NCBI RefSeq assembly: GCF_026552795.1
Contig: NZ_JANFPI010000007.1
Location: forward strand, 1-64,000
From: Ectorhizobium quercum
Lineage (GTDB): Bacteria > Pseudomonadota > Alphaproteobacteria > Rhizobiales > Rhizobiaceae
Direction of reading: 5' to 3'
DNA length: 64,000 nt
Every line of letters starts with the position of its first letter. Position 1 is the stretch's first letter. The notes beneath the pieces are model-generated. The model was not told the origin of the DNA and did not search any database. It saw nothing but the letters and a program-made list of their open reading frames with translations. Shown one piece after another: positions 27,554 to 36,402 of this stretch. Both the position numbers and the translations under genes were made by a program.

Positions 27554-28543
27554 TTACGCGCTGATCACGATATTGGCAGCGCTTTCCTTCAGTTCGACGC
27601 CGAAGGCGCGCTGGTACTGTTCGGCCACCAGATTGCGCTCCAGCTCGTCGCACTTGTTGAGGAAGGTGACGCGGAAGGCAAAGGCGACATCCCCGAAGAT
27701 CTCGGCGTTTTCCGCCCAGGTGATGACCGTGCGCGGGCTCATGACCGTGGAAAGGTCGCCGTTCATGAAGGCGGCGCGGGTGAGATCGGCCACGCGCACC
27801 ATGCGCGATGCCGTCTCGCGGCCTTCCTTGGTGGCAAGGCTCTTCACCTTGGCGCAGACGATATCGACCTCCTTGTCGTGCGGCAGGTAGTTCAGCGTGG
27901 TGACGATGGACCAGCGGTCCATCTGCGCCTGGTTGATCTGCTGCGTACCGTGATAGAGGCCGGTCGTATCGCCGAGGCCGACGGTGTTGGCCGTCGCGAA
28001 CAGGCGGAAGGCCGGGTGGGGACGGATGACGCGGCTCTGGTCGAGAAGCGTCAGGCGGCCCGAGGATTCCAGAACGCGCTGGATGACGAACATCACGTCC
28101 GGGCGGCCGGCATCGTATTCGTCGAAAACGAGCGCGACATTGTGCTGGTAGGCCCAGGGCAGGATGCCGTCCTTGAACTCGGTGATCTGAAGTCCGTCCT
28201 TGATGACGATGGCATCCTTGCCGACCAGATCGATGCGGCTGACGTGGCTGTCGAGGTTGACGCGCACGCACGGCCACTTCAGACGGGCGGCGACCTGCTC
28301 GATATGGGAGGACTTGCCCGTGCCGTGGTAGCCGGAAATCATCACGCGACGATTATAGGCGAAGCCTGCGAGGATGGCGAGCGTCGTCTCGCGGTCGAAC
28401 AGATAGTCCGGGTCGAAATCGGGAACATAGGAATCCGCCTTGGAATAGGCCGGTACGCGGATATCGGAATCAATGCCGAACACCTCCCTGACGGAAACGG
28501 TCGTGTCGGGCAGTTCGGAAATCTCGGGGTCGATCGTGCTCAT
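27554..28543 (-). CDS. cobS: Aerobic cobaltochelatase subunit CobS
   Basis: A 329-residue MoxR-type AAA+ ATPase. Walker A is GYHGTGKS at 71-78, Walker B is [10 protein letters not shown] near 138-147, followed by [16 protein letters not shown] (sensor 1). CobS and CobT form the ring-shaped chaperone that powers cobalt insertion by CobN. GGAG precedes the ATG. It is followed by cobT after about 117 bases, probably in one transcript. No cobalamin riboswitch was recognised upstream. Confidence 0.96.
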   Translation of the reverse strand: MSTIDPEISELPDTTVSVREVFGIDSDIRVPAYSKADSYVPDFDPDYLFDRETTLAILAGFAYNRRVMISGYHGTGKSSHIEQVAARLKWPCVRVNLDSHVSRIDLVGKDAIVIKDGLQITEFKDGILPWAYQHNVALVFDEYDAGRPDVMFVIQRVLESSGRLTLLDQSRVIRPHPAFRLFATANTVGLGDTTGLYHGTQQINQAQMDRWSIVTTLNYLPHDKEVDIVCAKVKSLATKEGRETASRMVRVADLTRAAFMNGDLSTVMSPRTVITWAENAEIFGDVAFAFRVTFLNKCDELERNLVAEQYQRAFGVELKESAANIVISA

Positions 28544-28700
28544 AATATCTCCAGGACGGCCGCCGGAGAGACGGCCGGATCATCTAAATTCGCGTCGCCA
28601 TCGCTTGGTTCAAAGGTTTAGAGCATAGACGCCCTCTTTGGAACCGTTTTGACGCCAGGAATTTTCATCCGGCGCGAGGTTTTTTCCGACAGACGGACGC

Positions 28701-29330
28701 TCAGCAGAAGCCTGCCTGCTTGAGAAGCTGATAGGCCTGCACGACGGCACGGAACCGCTCCTCCGAGGCCCGGTCGCCGCCGTTGGCGTCGGGGTGATGC
28801 CTCTTCACCAGTTCCTTGTAGTGGCGCTTGATATCCTGCGCCGTCGCGCCGGCGGTCAGCCCCAGCGTGTCGAAGGCCTTCGCCTCCAGCGTCTTCAGCT
28901 TGCGCTGCACCGGGCTGGAGCGGTTCGGGCCGCCGCGCCGCTGCTGCACGAAGCCGAACGGGTCCTTGATGCGGGCCTGCGCTCCCGCCGAGCCGGAGCG
29001 CGCCGTCGAATGCAGCGGGCTCGCCTTGGCGGCGCTGTTCACGCCGATCGTCCAGGTCGGGCGATGTCCCGTCACCGCCTCCTTCTGGTAGCGGGCGACT
29101 TCGTTGTCGGACAGGCCGGAGAAGTAGTTGTAGCCCTTGTTGTATTCCTTGACGTGCTCGAAACAGAAAAAGAAGAATTCGCCTTCGGCATGGCGGCCGA
29201 CGGGGGCACGGTGAGCGCCCTTCTCGTTGCAGCCGTCCCACTGGCACACGGGTCCGGTGGCCTCGGGTTCGGAGGCTTTTTTCCGGCGGGTGCGGATACG
29301 GTCGAAATATTTTGAATCGAGTCTCATCAT
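28701..29330 (-). CDS. J-domain (DnaJ-like) co-chaperone with N-terminal Cys/His region
   Basis: A 209-residue protein. The J domain is C-terminal (about 150-209) with the HPD tripeptide at 179-181 in KRHHPDANGGD, so it should stimulate an Hsp70 ATPase. The N-terminal half has cysteines and histidines spaced as C29, C34, H40, H47, C56 and H59, which could bind zinc, though this is not a DnaJ zinc finger. No G/F or client-binding domain is present. It is a type III J protein conserved in rhizobia; the client is unknown. It is divergent from bolA. Confidence 0.88.
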   Translation of the reverse strand: MMRLDSKYFDRIRTRRKKASEPEATGPVCQWDGCNEKGAHRAPVGRHAEGEFFFFCFEHVKEYNKGYNYFSGLSDNEVARYQKEAVTGHRPTWTIGVNSAAKASPLHSTARSGSAGAQARIKDPFGFVQQRRGGPNRSSPVQRKLKTLEAKAFDTLGLTAGATAQDIKRHYKELVKRHHPDANGGDRASEERFRAVVQAYQLLKQAGFC

Positions 29331-29432
29331 GGCGGATCATTATCGGCGCGGCGGCGGGCCGAAACAAGAATTGACAAAGGTGTTTGTTGGTGGCTTTTGG
29401 GATGCCCGCTTCATATAGGTACGGTCACAGGC

Positions 29433-29714
29433 ATGCGCATCCGCGAGAGCATCGAAAATCGTCTGCGAGAGACATTCCGCCCCGAACGGCTGGAGGTGAT
29501 CGACGAAAGCGCCCGCCATGCCGGCCATCAGCCGGGCATGACCGGCGAGGCGGAAACCCATATGCGCGTGCGCATCGTCGCCGGCGCCTTTTCCGGCCTT
29601 TCCCGCGTCGGCCGCCACCGGGCCATCAACGACCTCCTGAAACCGGAACTCGACGCGGGCCTGCACGCGCTCGCCATCGAGGCCGCTGCACCGGGCGAGC
29701 CGGTGCGGTGGTGA
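29433..29714 (+). CDS. bolA: BolA-family protein
   Basis: A 93-residue protein from ATG 29433. It has the BolA pattern: an N-terminal helix IRESIENRLRETF, HAGHQPGMTGEAETHMRVRIVAGAFSGLSRVGRHRAINDLL, and a C-terminal helix ending ALAIEAAAP. BolA proteins work with monothiol glutaredoxins in iron-sulfur cluster trafficking or regulation. It ends immediately before the convergent CBS-domain gene, with no bases between the stops. Confidence 0.92.
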   Translation: MRIRESIENRLRETFRPERLEVIDESARHAGHQPGMTGEAETHMRVRIVAGAFSGLSRVGRHRAINDLLKPELDAGLHALAIEAAAPGEPVRW

Positions 29715-30578
29715 TCAGGCCCTTTCCGTCGAAACCGGCTCGTCTGCCGGGCGGATGCGCAGGCGGGTGATGCGGTTCTTCTCGCGCTTCATCACGAAGA
29801 AGCGCTTGCCGTGGAAGGTGAAGGACTGGCGCTCCTCGGGAATCATCTGCGATTCGTGAATGACGAGACCGGCGATCGTCGTTGCGTGATCGTCCGGCAG
29901 CGCCCAGTCGAGCGCGCGGTTGAGGTCGCGGATCGGCACCCAGCCGTCGACGACGATGGAACCGTCGGCTTCCTGCCCCACGCCCCGCACGTCGATATCG
30001 TGCTCGTCGGCGATGTCGCCGACGATTTCCTCCAGAATGTCCTCCAGCGTCACGAGGCCCTGCACCTCGCCATACTCGTCGACGACGATGGAGAAATGCA
30101 CCTTGCGGCGCAGGAAGGCATTGAGCTGGTCCTTGAGATTGGTCGTGTCCGGCACGAACCACGGTTTCTGGGCGACCCGGGAAATGTCGAGATTTCCGGG
30201 CTCCATGCCCGGCTCCGCCAGCGCCCGCAGCAGATCCTTCGCATGGACGACGCCGATGATGTTATCGATGGAACCGCGCCAGACCGGCAGGCGGGTGAAG
30301 GGGCTTTCGAGTATCTGGCGGATCACCTCGCCGGGCGCATCGTCGGCGTTGACGGCCCGCATCGCCGTGCGATGCACCATGATGTCGTAGACGGCCAGTT
30401 CGCCGAGATGCAGGATGCCGTCCAGGCGGTCGCGGTCGTCCTTGAACACCGACCCCTGGCCGTAGAGCCGGTCCACCGTGCCGCGCAGCCGCTCCTGCGC
30501 CGAAAGCGCCGGCCTGCCGCCGGGGAGGAAGCCCCGGAGCCAGGCGAAGAACCGGCGAAGGAAGGCCCTTACGCTCAT
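29715..30578 (-). CDS. CBS-pair/CorC-type protein (hemolysin family)
   Basis: A 287-residue soluble protein with two CBS motifs (about 63-185, including VHAKDLLRAL and EYGEVQGLVTLEDILEEIVGDIADE) and a C-terminal CorC_HlyC transporter-associated domain (VDGWVPIRDLNRALDW...FTFHGKRFFVMKREKNRITRLRI). The DUF21 membrane domain of full-length relatives is absent, as in enterobacterial CorC/YbeX. A role in magnesium/cobalt efflux or envelope homeostasis is inferred from family. Its ATG overlaps the aroB stop (ATGA), so it is the last gene of an aroK-aroB operon. Confidence 0.9.
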   Translation of the reverse strand: MSVRAFLRRFFAWLRGFLPGGRPALSAQERLRGTVDRLYGQGSVFKDDRDRLDGILHLGELAVYDIMVHRTAMRAVNADDAPGEVIRQILESPFTRLPVWRGSIDNIIGVVHAKDLLRALAEPGMEPGNLDISRVAQKPWFVPDTTNLKDQLNAFLRRKVHFSIVVDEYGEVQGLVTLEDILEEIVGDIADEHDIDVRGVGQEADGSIVVDGWVPIRDLNRALDWALPDDHATTIAGLVIHESQMIPEERQSFTFHGKRFFVMKREKNRITRLRIRPADEPVSTERA

Positions 30579-31723
30579 TGCGGATATTTTTCCTTCAGGA
30601 AGGACAGGACTTCCGAGGCGGGAACGTCGTCGGCCACGAAGGACTGCCCAACGCCATGCGTGAGGATGAAGGTGAGCTTGCCGCCCTTCACCTTCTTGTC
30701 CTGAGCGATGGCATCCATCAGTTCCTCGGCCGGCGGCAGGGCGCCCGGAATCTCGTCCACGCTCACGGGCAGACCGGCTTGCCTGAGATGCGTGCGAACG
30801 CGGTCGGCATCATCGCGGCTCGCAAGATTGAGGCGGGTGGAGAATTCGTGCGCCAGAACCATGCCGATGGCGACCCCTTCGCCGTGGACGAGGCGGGCGG
30901 AATCGTATTGCACCGCCGCTTCCAGCGCATGGCCGAACGTATGGCCGAGATTGAGCAGCGCCCGCGCGCCGTTCTCCCGCTCGTCCGCGGCCACGACGGC
31001 AGCCTTCGCGCGGCAGGACGCCGCGATCGCCTCGATGCGCGCCGCGCCGCCCGTAAACACCTCCTCGCGGTTCTTTTCCAGCCATGCAAAGAAGTCCGGC
31101 TTGTCGATCAGGCCGTATTTCGCCACCTCCGCATAGCCGGCGCGGAATTCGCGCTGCGACAGCGTGGCGAGCGTCTGCGTATCGGCCAGCACCAGATCGG
31201 GCTGATGGAAGACGCCGACGAGGTTCTTGCCGTGGCGGGTGTTGATGCCGGTCTTGCCGCCCACGGAGGAATCGACCTGCGCCAGAAGCGAGGTCGGCAC
31301 CTGCACGAAGCGCACGCCGCGCTTGACGATGCCGGCGGCGAAGCCGGCCAGATCGCCGATCACGCCGCCGCCGAGCGCGATGATCATGTCGTTGCGGTCG
31401 AGCCGCGCCGTCAGGGCCAGGTCGACGACGGCGATCAGGTTGTCGAAATTCTTGGTCTTCTCGCCCGCCGGCAGCGTCAGGGAAACGGCTTCTATGCCAT
31501 CGGTCTGGAGACTGTCCGTCAGCGTTTCGAGATAAAGCGGCCCGACATTCCCGTCGGTGACGATGGCGGCGCGGCGTCCCTTGAGCCGGGCGGTGATCTC
31601 GCCGCCGGCGCGGGCGATCATGCCGGGGCCGATCAGGATATCGTAGGAGCGGCTGCCGAGCGGCACGCGCACGAGCTGTTCCGCTCCGGTGCCTTCGATG
31701 ATGTCTTCCTCAACGGCGGTCAT
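30575..31723 (-). CDS. aroB: 3-dehydroquinate synthase
   Basis: A 382-residue NAD- and metal-dependent enzyme converting DAHP to 3-dehydroquinate, the second shikimate step. Visible motifs are GGGVIGDLAGFAAGIVKRGVRFVQVPTSLLAQVDSSVGGKTGIN (NAD and substrate site) and the metal-binding histidines in LNLGHTFGHALE and HGEGVAIGM. The gene overlaps aroK by four bases at its start and the CBS-domain gene by four at its end, so all three are translationally coupled. Confidence 0.97.
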   Translation of the reverse strand: MTAVEEDIIEGTGAEQLVRVPLGSRSYDILIGPGMIARAGGEITARLKGRRAAIVTDGNVGPLYLETLTDSLQTDGIEAVSLTLPAGEKTKNFDNLIAVVDLALTARLDRNDMIIALGGGVIGDLAGFAAGIVKRGVRFVQVPTSLLAQVDSSVGGKTGINTRHGKNLVGVFHQPDLVLADTQTLATLSQREFRAGYAEVAKYGLIDKPDFFAWLEKNREEVFTGGAARIEAIAASCRAKAAVVAADERENGARALLNLGHTFGHALEAAVQYDSARLVHGEGVAIGMVLAHEFSTRLNLASRDDADRVRTHLRQAGLPVSVDEIPGALPPAEELMDAIAQDKKVKGGKLTFILTHGVGQSFVADDVPASEVLSFLKEKYPQ

Positions 31724-32313
31724 GGGTCTTGTTCCTCGTTCGCGAAGCCGGCGATGGCCGTCAGGACGTCCCTGACGATCGCATCCTTGCGCACGTCACG
31801 CGACTGCACGGTCAGATCCGCTTCGGCATAGATCGGATAGCGCTCTTTCATCAGGTTTTCGAGCGTCTCCTTCGGGTTCACGGTCTTCAAAAGCGGCCGG
31901 CCGTCCCGCCGGCTCACCCGGTCCCACAGGACGTCGAGTTCGGCCCTGAGCCAGATCGAAAGGCCGCTGCCCTTGATCTGCTGGCGCGTGTTGGGATTGA
32001 TGAAGGCGCCGCCGCCCGTCGAGACGACGCGCGGTCCCGTCTGGAGAAGGCGCTCGATCACCCGCGTTTCCAGCGCGCGGAATTCCGCCTCGCCATAGGC
32101 CGTGAACAGTTCGGTGATGGTCATGCGCGAGACGCGCTCGATCTCGTGGTCGGAATCGACGAAAGGCAGGCCCAGCTCCTGCGCGACCATCCTGCCGATC
32201 GCGGATTTTCCGGCGCCCATCAGACCGACGAAGACGAGGTTGCGGCCGCCCAGCGCGGCGCGGGCACGCTCGCCGAGAGGTTTCGATATCGCGGTCGGGT
32301 CAGAGCTGTTCAT
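31720..32313 (-). CDS. aroK: Shikimate kinase
   Basis: A 197-residue P-loop kinase that phosphorylates shikimate. Walker A is GLMGAGKS at 30-37, then the DSDHEIE shikimate-binding motif, the RALETRVI segment, the VSTGGGAF glycine loop, and DGRPLL of the lid. The N terminus extends about 25 residues beyond the minimal kinase, which is common in rhizobia. First gene of the aroK-aroB-CBS operon. Confidence 0.96.
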   Translation of the reverse strand: MNSSDPTAISKPLGERARAALGGRNLVFVGLMGAGKSAIGRMVAQELGLPFVDSDHEIERVSRMTITELFTAYGEAEFRALETRVIERLLQTGPRVVSTGGGAFINPNTRQQIKGSGLSIWLRAELDVLWDRVSRRDGRPLLKTVNPKETLENLMKERYPIYAEADLTVQSRDVRKDAIVRDVLTAIAGFANEEQDP

Positions 32314-32456
32314 GATCGTCTTCGTTTCGATTGCGCGATGGTATCGGCAAATGCGCGGGAAGCGTCAAGCCGTGGTTAATGAAAACTTGGAACCTTACTG
32401 GCCATGTTTTAGGGTAAACGGTCCGGCTGCGGCCGCCATCGCCACGGGAGGGCGAC

Positions 32457-32621
32457 ATGCCGACACTCTACCGCCTGCTGTTTTTCGGCGGCACCTTCGT
32501 CGCCTGCATCTATGCCGCGATGCTGGCGCTGGTGATCTTCGTCGATCCCGGCGAGAGGGATATGGTGATCCGCATTCCGCCGGGCGGCGTGCCGGGCGTT
32601 CCCGCAACGGTCAACCGCTGA
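32457..32621 (+). CDS. Small membrane protein upstream of xerD
   Basis: A 54-residue reading frame too short for most trackers. The start is ATG 32457 with GGGAGG eight bases upstream, an excellent site. It has one membrane segment (about residues 5-29, LYRLLFFGGTFVACIYAAML...) followed by VDPGERDMVIRIPPGGVPG and ends three bases before xerD. I recall similar short proteins at this place in other rhizobia. No function is known; the strong ribosome binding site and tight spacing to xerD support it being real. Confidence 0.75.
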   Translation: MPTLYRLLFFGGTFVACIYAAMLALVIFVDPGERDMVIRIPPGGVPGVPATVNR

Positions 32622-32624
32622 GCG

Positions 32625-33581
32625 ATGGCCAGTCTCGACGCAGCCCATATCGAGGCCTTCCTCGAAATGCTGAGCGCCGAACGCGGCGCATCGGTGAACA
32701 CGCTCGCGGCCTATCGCCGCGACCTCGAGGATCTGCGCACCTTCCTGAAACAGCGCGGAACCGGCATGCTGGAAGCCGGATCGGCCGATCTTTCCGCCTA
32801 TATGACCCGCCTTGCGGGCGAGGGGCTGAAAACCACGTCGCAGGCGCGCAAGCTGTCGTCGCTGCGCCAGTTCTCGAAATTCCTCTATGCCGAGGGCCTG
32901 CGCACCGACGACCCCTCCGCCATTCTGGACGCTCCGAAAAAAGGCCGCCCCCTGCCGAAGACGATGGGGGTCGATCAGGTGACGCGGCTGCTCGACTGCG
33001 CCGCGAAGGAGGCCGAGGCCGCCCAGCCGGAGGAACGGCTGAAACGGCTGCGCATGCTGGCACTCGTGGAACTGCTCTATGCGACGGGAATGCGCGTCAG
33101 CGAGCTGCTGGCCCTGCCCGCCCGGGTATTGGGCGAGGAAGGCCGCTTTCTCGTCATCCGCGGCAAGGGCGCGAAGGAACGGCTGGTGCCGCTGTCGCGC
33201 GCCGCCATCGCCGCCCTGCGGGAATATGGTGCCGCCCTGGCGGCAGCCGCGGAAACCGACGCGCGGCTGAAGGACAGCCCGTGGCTGTTTCCCGCGGCTT
33301 CGAAGGAAGGCCACCTGCCGCGCCAGGTCTTCGCGCGCGACCTGAAGGACCTTGCGATCCGGGCCGGGCTCTCGCCTTCCCTGCTCTCGCCGCATGTGCT
33401 GCGGCATGCCTTCGCGAGCCATCTTTTACAGAACGGGGCCGACCTGCGCGCCGTGCAGGAACTGCTCGGCCATTCCGACATATCGACGACACAAATCTAT
33501 ACCCACGTGCTGGAAGAAAGGCTGCAACAGCTCGTTCAGACCCATCACCCCCTTGCCAAACAGGGTAAAAAGCCGGATTAG
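32625..33581 (+). CDS. xerD: Site-specific tyrosine recombinase XerD
   Basis: A 318-residue tyrosine recombinase that, with XerC, resolves chromosome dimers at dif. The catalytic residues are visible: Arg157 (GMRVSE), Lys181 (RGKGAKER), His257 and Arg260 ([14 protein letters not shown]), His283 ([11 protein letters not shown]) and Tyr292 (IYTHV). The N-terminal SAM-like core-binding domain starts at about residue 8. YTHV and overall sequence fit XerD better than XerC. It is a core gene, not part of a mobile element; XerC is encoded at 51740. Confidence 0.95.
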   Translation: MASLDAAHIEAFLEMLSAERGASVNTLAAYRRDLEDLRTFLKQRGTGMLEAGSADLSAYMTRLAGEGLKTTSQARKLSSLRQFSKFLYAEGLRTDDPSAILDAPKKGRPLPKTMGVDQVTRLLDCAAKEAEAAQPEERLKRLRMLALVELLYATGMRVSELLALPARVLGEEGRFLVIRGKGAKERLVPLSRAAIAALREYGAALAAAAETDARLKDSPWLFPAASKEGHLPRQVFARDLKDLAIRAGLSPSLLSPHVLRHAFASHLLQNGADLRAVQELLGHSDISTTQIYTHVLEERLQQLVQTHHPLAKQGKKPD

Positions 33582-33647
33582 AGACCCCGAAACGAATGAC
33601 GGGAGCACTGTCCGCGGCACCGGACAAAACGATTGGAAGTGGATGTC

Positions 33648-34601
33648 ATGCATCACTATCTCGACTTTGAAAAGCCGATCTCCGACCTCGAAGCCAAAAT
33701 TCACGAACTGAAAAAGCTGAAGGCAGAAGACGAGAGCATCGACATCTCCGACGAGATCACCCGTCTCGAGACCCGCGTCAACGAAGCGATGGTCGATATC
33801 TACGGCCGGCTGAACGCCTGGCAGAAGACGCAGGTCGCCCGCCATCCGCAACGTCCGCATTTCATCGACTATGCCGCCAATCTGTTCACCGATTTCACGC
33901 CGCTGGCCGGCGACCGCAAGTTTTCCGAGGACGCCGCCATCCAGGCCGGCCTTGCCCGCTTCCGCGGCCAGCCGGTCGCGGTCCTCGGCCAGGAAAAGGG
34001 CCACGACACCAAGACGCGCATCCTGCACAATTTCGGCAGCCCGCGCCCGGAAGGATACCGCAAGGCCGTCCGCGTCATGGAACTGGCCGACCGCTTCGGC
34101 CTGCCCATCGTGACGCTGGTCGATACCGCGGGCGCCTATCCGGGCGTCGGCGCGGAAGAGCGCGGCCAGGCCGAGGCCATCGCCCGCTCCACCGAGATGT
34201 GTCTCCAGGTCAAGGTGCCGATCGTCTCCGTCGTCATCGGCGAAGGCGGTTCGGGCGGCGCCATCGCCATCGCCACCGGCAACCGCGTCTACATGCTGGA
34301 ACATGCCATCTATTCGGTCATCTCGCCGGAAGGCGCCGCCTCCATTCTCTGGCGTGATTCGAGCCGCGCCAAGGAAGCCGCGACCAACATGAAGATCACG
34401 GCGGAAGACCTGAAGAGCCTCGGCATCATCGACGGCATCATCAAGGAGCCGACCGGCGGCGCCCATCGCCATGCCGAAAAGGTCATCACCGAAACCGGCG
34501 ACGTGATTGCCGCCGCGCTGGCCGCGCTCGGCCCGCTTTCCGGGACCGAGCTGCGCGACGAGCGCCGCCAGAAATTCCTGGATATCGGACGCAATCTCTG
34601 A
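33648..34601 (+). CDS. accA: Acetyl-CoA carboxylase carboxyltransferase subunit alpha
   Basis: A 317-residue protein that, with AccD, transfers the carboxyl group from biotin to acetyl-CoA to make malonyl-CoA. It starts HHYLDFEKPISDLEAKIHELK, and carries RPHFIDYAANLFTDFTPLAGDR, the crotonase-like LVDTAGAYPGVGAEERGQ and IGEGGSGGAIAIATGN oxyanion-hole segments, and YSVISPEGAASILWRD. ATG 33648 fits the family N terminus; GGAAG lies 12 bases upstream. Confidence 0.97.
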   Translation: MHHYLDFEKPISDLEAKIHELKKLKAEDESIDISDEITRLETRVNEAMVDIYGRLNAWQKTQVARHPQRPHFIDYAANLFTDFTPLAGDRKFSEDAAIQAGLARFRGQPVAVLGQEKGHDTKTRILHNFGSPRPEGYRKAVRVMELADRFGLPIVTLVDTAGAYPGVGAEERGQAEAIARSTEMCLQVKVPIVSVVIGEGGSGGAIAIATGNRVYMLEHAIYSVISPEGAASILWRDSSRAKEAATNMKITAEDLKSLGIIDGIIKEPTGGAHRHAEKVITETGDVIAAALAALGPLSGTELRDERRQKFLDIGRNL

Positions 34602-34602
34602 T

Positions 34603-34624
34603 GCCCGGCAGGGCGCTGCCGGGC
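34603..34624 (+). terminator. Hairpin immediately after accA
   Basis: GCCCGGCAG at 34603-34611 pairs perfectly with CTGCCGGGC at 34616-34624 around a four-base loop, starting two bases after the accA stop codon. There is no T tract, so termination efficiency is uncertain. Confidence 0.5.
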
Positions 34625-34800
34625 GCGACCGCGGCGGCCCGCCTCGGCCATATTGACGCTTCAATCCGTCGGTAACAAAGTGGTGAGGGCCAGACGCCGG
34701 CGACAAGGTTAAGTTTTTGTGAAGGCGAATGCTCTATATTTGCGGAACGGATGGCGGATGGTAAAACCTGCGCCGCAACTCGAAGACCGGGTAATTCGCA

Positions 34801-36120
34801 ATGCGCTTGAGAAATGTCGTAACCCTCTCCCTGATGGCGGCCGTCCTGGCCGGCTGTAATGACAGTCTCGACGCCATCGATCCCGGCTACGTCAAGAACG
34901 TCAGGAACAAGACGGAACACCCCCTGCCCGATCGCATCGTCTCCGAGATGAAGGCGAAGGGCATGGACCGCAACGCGCCGATCGCGATCCGCATCTTCAA
35001 GGAAGAAGGCGTTCTGGAAATCTGGAAGGCCCGGGCGGACAACCGCTTCGAGAAGATCAGGGACTACAGGATCTGCGCCTGGTCGGGCCGCCTCGGACCC
35101 AAGGTCAAGGAAGGCGACCGTCAGGCGCCCGAAGGGTTCTACCCGCTGTCGCGGGCGAACATGAACCCCTATTCGCAGTATTTCCTCGCGATCAACACCG
35201 GATTTCCCAACCGCTACGATGCGGCCAACAGTCGCACCGGCACCAACCTGATGATCCACGGGGCCTGCTCGTCGTCGGGCTGCTATTCGATGACGGATGC
35301 GCAGATTCTCGAGATCTGGGCCTTCGCCCGCGACGCTTTCAAGGGCGGCCAGCAGAACATCCAGCTTCAGGCCTTCCCCTTCCGCATGACCGCGGAAAAC
35401 ATGGCCCGCCATCGGCACAGCGAGCACTTCGAGTTCTGGAAGATGCTGAAGGCCGGCTACGACCACTTCGAGATCACCAAGCGGCCGCCGGAAGTCGCCG
35501 TCTGCGACCGCAAATATGTCTTCAACAAGCAGGCGGGCGGTGCGCTCAACCCGACCGGCGCCTGCCCGGCGATGTCCACGCCCGCAACCTTGCAGGCCGC
35601 ACTCGACAACTACAACAAGACCTACGAGGCGGCCTACAGGAAGGCTGTCGCCAAATATGACGACGTTGCCTGGTACGATCCGACCGAAGCGGAACGCAAG
35701 GCGCTCGTGGCCGACCAGCGCAAGGGCAAGGATCTGGCCTTCGCCCCGACCGGCCCGGCGTTGAAAGCAGGCCGCCTCGTCAAGCTTTCCGAGTTCGATC
35801 CCACCCGGCCCGGCGGCCGCGCCCCGCGGCCCGCGCCGGCAGCGCCGTCCGGTGGTTCCGAGACGGCGACCGCCTCCGTTGAAACACCCCGGACCGATGC
35901 GGCCTCCGCCACGGCACGCCAGCAGGCTGCCGTCGCTTCGGCTGCCGCATCCGCCGCAACGGCACCCACCGTTGCCGCGACCACCACCGGCAGCGTTCCG
36001 GTCCCCGTTCCGAACCCGACCATCCCCGCCCTCGTGGCTGCCGCCGATGCGGCGGATGCCCCGGCGACCCCGGGTGTGAACCAGAAAACCTCGCGCTGGA
36101 AATTCTGGGCACGTCAGTGA
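34801..36120 (+). CDS. YafK-type L,D-transpeptidase lipoprotein
   Basis: A 439-residue protein. The signal peptide ends in lipobox LAGC (Cys19). The YkuD-like catalytic domain (about 58-175) has the active-site pattern H-G-A-C-S-S-S-G-C-Y-S-M with His153 and Cys161, as in E. coli YafK/DpaA. After about residue 330 it becomes a long alanine-, proline- and threonine-rich tail, likely disordered. YafK (DpaA) removes lipoproteins from peptidoglycan rather than making 3-3 crosslinks; the rhizobial role is not known. Its stop overlaps the start of the TusA-like gene. Confidence 0.9.
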   Translation: MRLRNVVTLSLMAAVLAGCNDSLDAIDPGYVKNVRNKTEHPLPDRIVSEMKAKGMDRNAPIAIRIFKEEGVLEIWKARADNRFEKIRDYRICAWSGRLGPKVKEGDRQAPEGFYPLSRANMNPYSQYFLAINTGFPNRYDAANSRTGTNLMIHGACSSSGCYSMTDAQILEIWAFARDAFKGGQQNIQLQAFPFRMTAENMARHRHSEHFEFWKMLKAGYDHFEITKRPPEVAVCDRKYVFNKQAGGALNPTGACPAMSTPATLQAALDNYNKTYEAAYRKAVAKYDDVAWYDPTEAERKALVADQRKGKDLAFAPTGPALKAGRLVKLSEFDPTRPGGRAPRPAPAAPSGGSETATASVETPRTDAASATARQQAAVASAAASAATAPTVAATTTGSVPVPVPNPTIPALVAAADAADAPATPGVNQKTSRWKFWARQ

Positions 36121-36350
36121 CCGGACCGTCCGCAACGCTTTACGATCTCAGGGGGCTGAAATGCCCCCTGCCGGTTTTGCGCAGCCGCAAGCGGCTGGCC
36201 ACGCTTCCCGGCGGCGCGGAACTGATCGTGGAAACCACAGACCCGCTGGCCGCAATCGACATTCCCCACATGTGCAACGAGGACGGCCACACCTTGCTAT
36301 CGTCGGAAAAGACGGAAGCCGGCCACCGTTTCCATATCCGGAAGCGTTAG
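36117..36350 (+). CDS. TusA/SirA-family sulfur carrier protein
   Basis: A 77-residue protein starting with GTG 36117 in a GTGA overlap with the L,D-transpeptidase stop. It has the TusA core YDLRGLKCPLPVLRSRKRL with the sulfur-accepting Cys16 in the CPxP motif, and the DPLAAIDIPHMCNEDGH segment. TusA-like proteins relay persulfide sulfur for tRNA thiolation or cofactor synthesis. A second cysteine (in HMCNE) is normal for the family. Coupling to a cell wall enzyme looks coincidental but is precise. Confidence 0.92.
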   Translation: MTGPSATLYDLRGLKCPLPVLRSRKRLATLPGGAELIVETTDPLAAIDIPHMCNEDGHTLLSSEKTEAGHRFHIRKR

Positions 36351-36402
36351 CCCCGCTGCGTTCGCCGCGAACAGGCCCCTAACCCACCGTCAACGCTTTC
36401 CC

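Noticed and set aside
28544..28700. Cobalamin riboswitch upstream of cobS
   Set aside because: The 157 bases contain a short GC hairpin but I could not find the conserved B12-box sequence.
32625..33581. XerD and XerC as integrases of a mobile element
   Set aside because: Both have the length, motifs and core-gene neighbours of the chromosomal dimer-resolution recombinases, and no att repeats or cargo were found.
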